From assembly GCA_963729935.1 (NCBI GenBank), contig CAVSPW010000004.1, positions 693,626 through 757,625 on the forward strand: 64,000 nt of DNA. Direction: 5' to 3'. This DNA comes from CAIKMD01 sp963729935. Lineage in GTDB: Bacteria > Pseudomonadota > Alphaproteobacteria > ATCC43930 > CGMCC-115725. Numbering within the stretch: position 1 is the first letter of the stretch; every line of letters begins with the position of its first letter. Position numbers and translations under genes: made by a program. The notes under the pieces were generated by a model, which saw only the letters and a program-made list of their open reading frames with translations, was not told the origin of the DNA and ran no database searches. Shown here in pieces: positions 1-6,998 of the stretch.

Positions 1-94
1 GGCCCGTTGCCGAATGAAGCCGGAGATCACGCATTATGCGAGAGGCGCCACGAACCGGGCATCGAACTTTACGCCGGACGATCGGAAAGCAGCG

Positions 95-451
95 TCACAC
101 CCCGGGGCCAGACCTCTCGTCGAAATCCTCATCGGCGACGACCTCATTGGCCCCGACCAGAATGGGTGACCCGCGCGCCCCGCCGCGATCCGGGGTACAA
201 ACGTAATAGAGAGGGTATCCCTTCCGTTTCAGGATCGCGATGACGATCTGGCCTTCTTGATCTTCGACTTCGCCCACTTGGGCAATGTGATCTTGGTTTT
301 CTCGGCGCCACTGGATTTTGAATATCCGGCGATCGTCCAAGGGACCGTTGGCTTGGCTGATCATGAATTGGCGAATGCGCGCGTAAACGCTTTCGGCCTC
401 ATCTTCGGTCCTGGCCGACGGAATGAAGAACGCCGTCATATTCATCCCCAT
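95..451 (-). CDS. Conserved hypothetical protein (about 118 aa)
   Basis: I do not recognise a characterised family. The protein is small and acidic, soluble-looking, without a signal peptide or membrane segment. It opens with a T-A-F-F-I-P-S-A stretch and has a central beta-rich part (residues about 45-90) and a C-terminal segment with GSPILVGANEV. This layout resembles short conserved hypothetical proteins of proteobacteria, but no function can be given. Three in-frame ATGs lie close together (451, 445 and 439). None has a strong Shine-Dalgarno sequence, and a GGGGATG run favours one of the inner two. Positions 1-94 and 452-675 hold no convincing gene. Confidence 0.6.
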   Translation of the reverse strand: MGMNMTAFFIPSARTEDEAESVYARIRQFMISQANGPLDDRRIFKIQWRRENQDHIAQVGEVEDQEGQIVIAILKRKGYPLYYVCTPDRGGARGSPILVGANEVVADEDFDERSGPGV

Positions 452-675
452 TGCGGTTTTGGACAGGGTGCATCGGCACCGACGCCACCGCGGACGGTCC
501 CGAACCCGCCGGAACAGGAAGACTGATCGGGCCGGAGCCGAATGGCGTCGCGAGCATCAGCGAGCTTACAGATCGACAGCGCCCGACGGCGTCGGTCCGG
601 CCGCGCTTCCAGCCTTCGGCGATGGCAAGCCTCTGCCCTGCCGCCCCCGTGCGCGGCAAGGGGGTGTAAATCGGC

Positions 676-1923
676 CTATCCCAGCGGCCCGAGCAGGGTT
701 TCGCCGTCGAAGCTATCGGCCATCGCCTCGACCGTTTCCGGCCATTTGGCGTTGTCGATTTTCCGGCGCTCGGATTTGGCGCGCGGCTTGGCGTCCCAGC
801 CCAGCTGCTCCATGTAGTAATAGAGCTGGATCGTGTGCCCGTCCGGATCGACCGCGAAGGCGGAGTAATCGATGCCGGGGAAGAGCTCGGGCGGAAGATA
901 TTTGATCGTGACGCCATTGCTCTTGAGGAAGTCGACGGCGTTGCGCAACTGCTGATAATCGCCGACCTGATTGCCGAAGCTCATGCAGGTCGTATGCGGC
1001 GACAAGCCGAGCTTTTCGCGCAAGGCAACCGGATAAAGCGCAAGCGAGTGATGCTCGGTGTTGCAGCGCAGGAAGACGCAGCGATGGCCTTCGTATTGGA
1101 CTTCCTCGGTGACGCGCAGGCCCATGACCTTGGTATAGAAGTCGAGGCACTTCTCGATATCGTTCACGAAGAGCCGCACCGGCCCGATCTTGATGACCTT
1201 GAAGGGCCGCGCCAGCATCACCCCGCCGACATCGTATTTGAACGGACCCTTTTCGACGTGGCGGTACCCCGCATTGAGGTCCATGCCCTCGGCCTTGAAT
1301 TCCTCGAGCTCCTGATACTCGCAGATCTGCGGCAGCGCCGGCTTGTCATGGAAGCCGCGCTTCCTCACGCCCGGCGGCTTGGCGCGCAAATCCCAGCCGA
1401 TCTGCTCGATGCCGTAATAGATCTCGTTGGTATGGCTCTCGGGATCCGACGGGTAGCTGTGCCAGTTGGAGCCCGGCACGTCGCGGCCGATGCGGCCGGG
1501 ATTGATGCCGATCGACTTGAACCAGTCGATACCGTCGCCGACCTCGCGCAAGGTGCCGACCTGCCAGGTGATCTGGTTGGTGGTCACTTCGGGATTGACG
1601 ACATGTCCGCCGGCGCTCCCCCGCCCCATGCGGTCGAGCGCCGCCTTCGGAAAGATCACATGCGAATGGTGGTCGGTGCCGTGCGTCATGAAATAGCCGA
1701 CCGTGGTCGGCACGCCGTCGAACATGTTGGGGACGGGTACGACCTTCGCGAAGTCGAGCGTGTCGGTCACCCGAAAGCCCAGCAGGTCGCGATAGAAATG
1801 CAACGCCTCGTCCATCTTGTAGACGTTGTAGCCGAAATGCCCGAGGCGCCGGATCTTGAACGGGCGATCGAGCAGAACGCCGCCCACACTGAACTTGCCG
1901 CCGATCTTCGTGGTGCCATCCAT
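676..1923 (-). CDS. Two-domain VOC (extradiol dioxygenase-like) protein
   Basis: A 415-residue protein with two vicinal-oxygen-chelate units, the size and layout of catechol 2,3-dioxygenase or 2,3-dihydroxybiphenyl dioxygenase. Each unit begins with the same phrase (VGGVLLDRPFKI near residue 12, VGGVMLARPFKV near residue 230), an internal duplication. Likely metal ligands are in the DHHSHVIFPK stretch, the HTNEIYY stretch and, in the second unit, EHHSLALYP and DGHTIQLYYY. Extradiol cleavage of a catechol-like ring is the family inference; the substrate is unknown. The start is fixed by AGGAGG seven bases upstream. It is the last gene of a minus-strand cluster with the cytochrome c (177 bp upstream) and the exported ThDP enzyme. 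Confidence 0.85.
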   Translation of the reverse strand: MDGTTKIGGKFSVGGVLLDRPFKIRRLGHFGYNVYKMDEALHFYRDLLGFRVTDTLDFAKVVPVPNMFDGVPTTVGYFMTHGTDHHSHVIFPKAALDRMGRGSAGGHVVNPEVTTNQITWQVGTLREVGDGIDWFKSIGINPGRIGRDVPGSNWHSYPSDPESHTNEIYYGIEQIGWDLRAKPPGVRKRGFHDKPALPQICEYQELEEFKAEGMDLNAGYRHVEKGPFKYDVGGVMLARPFKVIKIGPVRLFVNDIEKCLDFYTKVMGLRVTEEVQYEGHRCVFLRCNTEHHSLALYPVALREKLGLSPHTTCMSFGNQVGDYQQLRNAVDFLKSNGVTIKYLPPELFPGIDYSAFAVDPDGHTIQLYYYMEQLGWDAKPRAKSERRKIDNAKWPETVEAMADSFDGETLLGPLG

Positions 1924-2100
1924 GATCAATCCTCCTGAGCGCTGCGCGCGGCGGCCGCAAGCTGCGGCGCGCGGTCTTTTATAATTGTCATGTAAATCAT
2001 GGCCCGCGTCCCGGGCCCTGTCAACGGCAGGCGGACGCGCCGCCCGCGCGATCAAATACGCGGCCTTTCTCCAATCCGGCGCGTTCGGCGCCTTGCGGCG

Positions 2101-2640
2101 CTATCGGGTCGAGGCGGTCTTCGCGCCGCTGCCGAAATTGGCGCTGAGATACTCGACCGCTTCCTTGGCCTGATCGCCCGAGAGCGGGGCCCCCAGAAAC
2201 ACCATCCGCTTGACGATGCCCTGCCAACCCGCCGGGCTGCGCGCGGCGGCGGTGACGCGATCCATGCCGTGGCACAGGCCGCAGCCGCCTTCGACCACTG
2301 CCTTGCCAGGGCCATCGGGAAGCGTCACCGGCGCCGAGGCCGGCACGTTGACGCCGGGCCCGAAATTGGTGGCGAGATATTTCACCGCCGCGTCCATTTC
2401 GGACGGCGCGATCTGCGCGCCGCGCTCGACCATGTCGTAGATCTGATGGCGCCACGCGGCCGCGCTTTCGCGCAGCTGAGTGATCGCGTTGAGCCCGTGG
2501 CATTGCGAGCAGGCGGAAGCGACGACGTCACGGCCTTCTCCCGGCGGCAAGGGATTGCCGCCCGGGCCTTGGGCGCTGACCGGCGCGGCGGCAAGCAGCG
2601 GGAGCGCGGCGCAGACGAGCGAGAGCAGGAGTTTGCGCAT
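2101..2640 (-). CDS. Secreted diheme cytochrome c
   Basis: A 179-residue protein with an N-terminal Sec signal (MRKLLLSLVCAALPLLAAAP, cleavage after a VSA-Q-like site) and two CxxCH haem-binding motifs, CSQCH near residue 45 and CGLCH near residue 125. It should be a periplasmic c-type electron carrier. The two halves look like a tandem duplication of a small class I cytochrome domain (each has a Trp followed by a basic helix after the haem site). It starts 2 bp after the stop of the Tat-targeted ThDP enzyme, so the two are almost certainly co-translated. This suggests the cytochrome accepts electrons in the periplasm from that enzyme or from the pathway it serves. An upstream in-frame ATG at 2691 would lie inside the neighbour and bury the signal peptide, so it was rejected. 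Confidence 0.88.
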   Translation of the reverse strand: MRKLLLSLVCAALPLLAAAPVSAQGPGGNPLPPGEGRDVVASACSQCHGLNAITQLRESAAAWRHQIYDMVERGAQIAPSEMDAAVKYLATNFGPGVNVPASAPVTLPDGPGKAVVEGGCGLCHGMDRVTAAARSPAGWQGIVKRMVFLGAPLSGDQAKEAVEYLSANFGSGAKTASTR

Positions 2641-2642
2641 GA

Positions 2643-4535
2643 TCAGACCTTCCGCTTCCGGAGTTCGGCGATCGACAGCGGCGGATACCATTCCGACGCC
2701 GCGCCGACGCCGTCGCGCTGCACATGGATCTCCAGAAGATAGGGCCGCCCCTCCGCATTCGCGCGCTTGGAGCGCTGCAGCGCGGCCTTGACGCCCGCGG
2801 TCTCCTTCACGGTTTCGGCCTCGACGCCGAAAGATTGCGCCGCCTTCGCGATGTCGACATCGGGGCTGCCATTGTAGCAGGTCATGTCCTTGCCGGATTT
2901 GAACTGCTCCCCGGCGATGAAGGTCCAGATTCGGTTGCGCTCGTTGTTGTAGCTGCGGTTGTTGAGCACGATGTTGGTGATCGGCGCCTTGTAGCGCGCC
3001 TGGCTCCAGAGCGGCTGAGGACCGCCGAAGAGGAAGGCGCCGTCGCCCAGAATGCCGACGACCGGCTTGTCCGGCCGCGCGAGCTTGGCGCCGAAGGCCG
3101 CCGCCATGCCCCAGCCGAGGATATTGGGCCCGTTCGCGACATAAGTCTTGCCGCCGCCGCCGAAGGACATGAACGGATCCATCTTCTTGCCGGAATCGAT
3201 GTCGTTCACATAGATCGTGTCCTTCTCGAGCCCGGCTTCGAGCTCGGCCGCCAGACGCTCGAGCTTCACGGGCGCGTCATCGGACGAGCTGGCGACGATG
3301 GTCTGGCGCAGCTGCGCCATCTGCTTCGTATAATCGCGCACGCGCCCGCCGCGTTCCTCCGCGATCTGCTTCAAGCGATCCTTGGTCGCCAGGCTCTTCA
3401 CCGCGGCCACGAGATCGGCCGCCGCGAGCTTCAGATCGGACACCAAGCCGATATCGACAGGCGAGACGCGCGCGAGGCTGGTGGGATCGCGGCGGATCGA
3501 AACCAGCGTCGCGCCGGGCGAGCGCCGCTCGCCATATTGATTCCCGAGATTGAGGCGCAGATCGACCTGGCCCGGAAAGCGCATATTGCCCAGCACCGGA
3601 CCGAGATAAAGCGGGTTCTGCGTCGGGAAGGGCTTGGACCAGACGCCGAACTCGCCCCCGCCGGCGACGGGGAGCCCCAAGAGCTCGGCGAGCGCCACGA
3701 CCTCCTTCTCCCCGTTGCACATGGTGATCTCGTCGCCGACCGAGAGCAGCGGGTTCTTCGCCTCGATCAGGAGACGCGCCACGCGCTCGATATCGTGCTT
3801 GTCGGGCTGGATCTTCATCGCCACGTCGAAAAGCGACTGGTCCATGATGGCGGCGGTCGCCTGGGCGCGCAGCTCGTTGTCGGGAATGGCAAGGAACACC
3901 GGCCCGCCGGGCGGCGTCGACGCGAATTTCATCGCGCGGCGCACCGTCTCGGGGATGTTGTGAGCCCCTTCGGCCTGCCAGTACCATTTGGTCAGGGGCT
4001 GCAGCATCAATTCCTGATGCTCGTAATCCTGCGGCCCGTCGCGTCCGAGCGCATCCTGGCCGAAGGCGGCGACCACGAGCAGAATCGGGATGCGGTCCTT
4101 ATAGGCGTTGACGAGCTGCGTCATGCCGTTGGGCAGGCCGACATTGGCGATGCTGCACACCCCGGTCTTGCCCGAAAGACGCGCATAGCCGTCGGTCATC
4201 GCCACCACGGCGCCTTCCTGGATCCCCTTGATGAGCTGAATGCCCGGCTCGTCGACGAGGGCGTCGAAGATCGGCGCATCCCCGGTCGACGGGTTGAAGA
4301 AATAATATTCGACGCCGGCGGCCTTCAGCTGCTGCACGTAGAGCTGGCCGCCGCTGCCCTTCATCTCGCGGATCGCGCCCGCAGGGGCGGCTTCGGCCGC
4401 CCTGGCGCTCACCGGCGCCAGCGCCTTCGCCACGCTCTTCGCCGCCACGGTGCCGAGCCCGACCGCGCTCAAGCCCTTCATCAGCTTGCGGCGCGAGATT
4501 CCCTGATCGAGATATTGCTTGAACATCTCCTTCAT
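2643..4535 (-). CDS. Tat-exported thiamine-diphosphate-dependent enzyme
   Basis: A 630-residue member of the acetolactate synthase/benzoylformate decarboxylase superfamily with all three domains. The PYR-domain catalytic glutamate is in IKGIQEGAVVAM. The ThDP/Mg motif of the PP domain starts GDGAFLFGG and closes with NNRSYNNERN, the expected 25-30 residues later. Unusually, the N-terminus (residues 12-45) carries a twin-arginine signal, SRRKLMKGLSAVGLG, followed by an Ala-rich hydrophobic stretch and an Ala-x-Ala site. This predicts folding with cofactor in the cytoplasm and export to the periplasm. The start has GGGGAG upstream; a more distal ATG at 4640 would place about 35 extra residues before the Tat motif. 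Likely chemistry is decarboxylation or carboligation of a 2-keto acid; the substrate is unknown. It overlaps nothing and leads directly into the cytochrome c gene. Confidence 0.88.
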   Translation of the reverse strand: MKEMFKQYLDQGISRRKLMKGLSAVGLGTVAAKSVAKALAPVSARAAEAAPAGAIREMKGSGGQLYVQQLKAAGVEYYFFNPSTGDAPIFDALVDEPGIQLIKGIQEGAVVAMTDGYARLSGKTGVCSIANVGLPNGMTQLVNAYKDRIPILLVVAAFGQDALGRDGPQDYEHQELMLQPLTKWYWQAEGAHNIPETVRRAMKFASTPPGGPVFLAIPDNELRAQATAAIMDQSLFDVAMKIQPDKHDIERVARLLIEAKNPLLSVGDEITMCNGEKEVVALAELLGLPVAGGGEFGVWSKPFPTQNPLYLGPVLGNMRFPGQVDLRLNLGNQYGERRSPGATLVSIRRDPTSLARVSPVDIGLVSDLKLAAADLVAAVKSLATKDRLKQIAEERGGRVRDYTKQMAQLRQTIVASSSDDAPVKLERLAAELEAGLEKDTIYVNDIDSGKKMDPFMSFGGGGKTYVANGPNILGWGMAAAFGAKLARPDKPVVGILGDGAFLFGGPQPLWSQARYKAPITNIVLNNRSYNNERNRIWTFIAGEQFKSGKDMTCYNGSPDVDIAKAAQSFGVEAETVKETAGVKAALQRSKRANAEGRPYLLEIHVQRDGVGAASEWYPPLSIAELRKRKV

Positions 4536-4779
4536 CGCGTATCGCTCCCCTTGGCGCGCCATCGCCTCACCCGTCGCGCGCGGATGGATCGGCGTGGCCG
4601 GCCTCAATGCGGGCGCCACAATGCGCCTCTTTCGGCGCACGGGCGATCGTCGTCGCGCGCGGGCTCTGGCCGACGAGTCCGGCTTTACGCGGCATTGCTG
4701 GCCGACGCGAATCCCGACTAAGCTCGGCCTTTCAACGCGCCGGCGGGATCGCTGTCGCCCGAAGGATCATGGAGGACGC
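4536..4779. promoter_or_regulatory. Divergent promoter region
   Basis: A 244-bp gap between the divergently transcribed ThDP-enzyme operon (minus) and the amidohydrolase gene (plus). It must hold promoters for both. I see the two ribosome-binding sites (GGGGAG for the minus gene, GGAGG at 4771 for the plus gene) but no clear -35/-10 pair or palindromic operator. Confidence 0.4.
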
Positions 4780-5751
4780 ATGAAGATCATCGCGATCGAG
4801 GAACATGTCACGACGCCGATCTACGACGAGATGCAGACCGTGACTCCGCGGCGGCGCAATTCCATGGCCGACCGCAAGCTGCGCGTCGGACACGATGTCG
4901 AAGAAGAGCTCTTGAACGTCTCGAACACGCGCGTCGCGGCGATGAACGAGGCCGGGATCGACATGCAGGTGCTCTCGCTCACCATGCCCGGCTGCCAGGG
5001 GCTCGACGCCGGGACCTCGATCAAGGTCGCGCGCGACGCCAATGACCGCATGGCGGCCGCCGCGAGCGCGCATCCGGGGCGCTTTGCCGCCTTCGCCGCG
5101 CTGCCGACGCCCGATGTCGCGGCCTCGGTCAAGGAGCTCGAGCGCACGGTCAAGCAGCTGGGCTTCAAGGGCACGATGATCAACGGCCACACCAACGGCG
5201 AATTCCTCGACGACAAGAAATACTGGCCGATCTTCGAGGCCGCCCAGTCGCTCGACGTGCCGATCTATCTTCATCCGCGCGACCCACATCCTTCCGCCAA
5301 GGTCTATTTCGCGGGCTATGAGGAGGTGGCGACCGCCGGCTGGGGCTTCACCATGGATACGGTCTCGCATTTCCTGCGGCTCGTCTTCGCCGGCGTGTTC
5401 GACGCCTATCCGAAGCTCACCATGATCCTCGGCCATCTCGGCGAAGGCCTGCCCTTCTATCTCGACCGGCTCGAAGACCATACCTGCCTGGCGACCAAGC
5501 GCCGGGGCTTGAAGAAGACCGTGGCCGAGGTGATGCACCAGAACATCGTCGTCACCACGAGCGGCAATTTCTCACCGCCCGCTTTTCAGTGCACGCGTGA
5601 CGTTCTCGGCATCGACAAGATCATCTTCTCGGTCGACTGGCCCTACGAATCCAACAAGCTCGGCGTCGAATTTTTAAAGCGCCTGTCATTGGCGCCCGCC
5701 GAGCTGGAAATGCTCGCCCATGGCAATGCGGAGCGCGTGCTGAAATTGTAA
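4780..5751 (+). CDS. Amidohydrolase-2 family metal-dependent hydrolase/decarboxylase
   Basis: A 323-residue TIM-barrel protein of the amidohydrolase_2 family, most like the 2,3-dihydroxybenzoate/gamma-resorcylate decarboxylase branch. The N-terminus IAIEEHVTTP carries the usual first metal-ligand region (E-E-H in place of H-x-H). Further metal and catalytic positions are the His of IYLHPRDPH (near residue 165), the His of MILGHLGEGLPFYLDR and the Asp of IFSVDWPYES. This combination is typical of the non-oxidative aromatic decarboxylases. GGAGG lies four bases before the ATG; the frame is open further upstream, but that part crosses the divergent promoter region and was rejected. It is convergent with the flavoprotein hydroxylase, and the pair fits decarboxylation and hydroxylation of an aromatic acid. 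Confidence 0.85.
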   Translation: MKIIAIEEHVTTPIYDEMQTVTPRRRNSMADRKLRVGHDVEEELLNVSNTRVAAMNEAGIDMQVLSLTMPGCQGLDAGTSIKVARDANDRMAAAASAHPGRFAAFAALPTPDVAASVKELERTVKQLGFKGTMINGHTNGEFLDDKKYWPIFEAAQSLDVPIYLHPRDPHPSAKVYFAGYEEVATAGWGFTMDTVSHFLRLVFAGVFDAYPKLTMILGHLGEGLPFYLDRLEDHTCLATKRRGLKKTVAEVMHQNIVVTTSGNFSPPAFQCTRDVLGIDKIIFSVDWPYESNKLGVEFLKRLSLAPAELEMLAHGNAERVLKL

Positions 5752-5801
5752 TCGCGTGAAGGGCGCGGCGCCGCGCTGGGCCGCGGCCCGGAAGCCCGGC
5801 C

Positions 5802-6971
5802 CTATGCCGTCGTCGCGTCGAAGGAGAAGATCCAGTCGCGCTCGAGCCGGGGCGGCGGCGGGACCACGAGGTTGTTCTGGAATTGCCGCCGCGCCTGGAG
5901 CTGCGCGCGGTCGGTGCGGGGCTTGCGCCGCGCCTCGTAATCCGTCAGCCCGAGCGGCAGATCGTCCTCGTGCCGCGCGACGCTTTGCGCCAGCACATAG
6001 GCGTCTTCGATCGCCATCGCCGCGCCCTGGGCCAAGGTGGGATGCATCGGATGCGCTGCGTCGCCGAGCAGGCTCACCGCTCCCAGGCTCCAGCGCGGCA
6101 TCGGATCGCGGTCGAACACGCCCCATTTGAACCAGCGCTCGACCGCGCGGAATATGGCGAGCAATCTTTGGTCCCAACCCGGATAGGCGGCGAGAACCTC
6201 TTCGCGCGTGCTCGCCGCCGACCAGGATTCCGCCGTCCACTGCTCGGTCACGTAACCTGCCGCGATGTTGAGCACGCGGCCTTGATACATGGGATAGCAC
6301 AGCACGCGGCCGGTGGGCCCGAGCCAGCTCACATAGTCCTGGAGGCTGAAATCCGGCGCGAAATCGTCGAGCCCGAGCGCCTTGACCCGATCCATGCCGA
6401 GCGTGCCGCGCCAGAAGATCTGCTTGGTGAAGAGCGGCCGGTCGCGGCCGAAGAGACTCTCGCGCACCACCGAGTGAATCCCGTCGCAGCCGATCAGCGC
6501 ATCGGCTTCGATCTCGCTGCCATCGGCAAAGCGCGCGACCGCGGCTTTGCCATGCGCCGCGACCGCGACGCAACGCTTGCCGAAGATCACGCGTGAGGGC
6601 GGCAGCGCCTCGTACAGCACGCGATGCAGATCGGCACGATGCGCGGTCAGATAAGGCGCGCCGAATTTCTCCCGCGACGCCGGCCCCAGCGGCACCAACG
6701 ATTTGAGCTTGCCGTCATTCCATTCGAGCTCGACCATGCTGCCGAGCTCGCTCGAGATCTCCATCACCGGCCGTTCGAGCCCGAGCGCGCGCAGCACCTT
6801 GACGGCGTTCGGACCGATCTGAAGTCCGGCGCCGACATCGCCGGACTCCCTCGCCTGCTCGAAGACCGCGACCTCGCGCCCGAGCTTCTGGAACGCGACC
6901 GCCGCGGTCAGCCCGCCGATCCCGGCTCCGATGAAGACGATCTTCGGCTTTCGGATGACGCTCCTCCCCAA
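5802..6971 (-). CDS. FAD-dependent aromatic monooxygenase (salicylate hydroxylase-like)
   Basis: A protein of about 389 residues of the flavoprotein monooxygenase family (PHBH fold). The N-terminal dinucleotide-binding motif GAGIGGLTAA, the second FAD motif in LIGCDGIHSVVR (the DG motif, near residue 160) and LLGDAAHPMHPTLAQGA (GD motif, near residue 290) are all present and intact. The family uses NAD(P)H and O2 to hydroxylate aromatic acids such as salicylate or 6-hydroxynicotinate. The start is uncertain: the longest frame begins with TTG at 6971, which sits next to its own GGGGAGGAG, and there is no in-frame ATG nearby. It follows the molybdenum-hydroxylase gene by 27 bp on the same strand, so they are probably one transcript. 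Confidence 0.85.
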   Translation of the reverse strand: MGRSVIRKPKIVFIGAGIGGLTAAVAFQKLGREVAVFEQARESGDVGAGLQIGPNAVKVLRALGLERPVMEISSELGSMVELEWNDGKLKSLVPLGPASREKFGAPYLTAHRADLHRVLYEALPPSRVIFGKRCVAVAAHGKAAVARFADGSEIEADALIGCDGIHSVVRESLFGRDRPLFTKQIFWRGTLGMDRVKALGLDDFAPDFSLQDYVSWLGPTGRVLCYPMYQGRVLNIAAGYVTEQWTAESWSAASTREEVLAAYPGWDQRLLAIFRAVERWFKWGVFDRDPMPRWSLGAVSLLGDAAHPMHPTLAQGAAMAIEDAYVLAQSVARHEDDLPLGLTDYEARRKPRTDRAQLQARRQFQNNLVVPPPPRLERDWIFSFDATTA

Positions 6972-6998
6972 AATGCGGCGTTGCGTTCTTGAGAGCGG

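Noticed and set aside
2643..4535. Reading the Tat-bearing ThDP protein as a mis-called fusion start
   Set aside because: The Tat motif is in the same frame, downstream of a good ribosome-binding site (GGGGAG), and starting after it would leave no suitable start codon close to the family N-terminus.
2724..4721. A 665-codon plus-strand frame opposite the exported ThDP enzyme
   Set aside because: No recognisable domain, and the reverse strand has all cofactor motifs.
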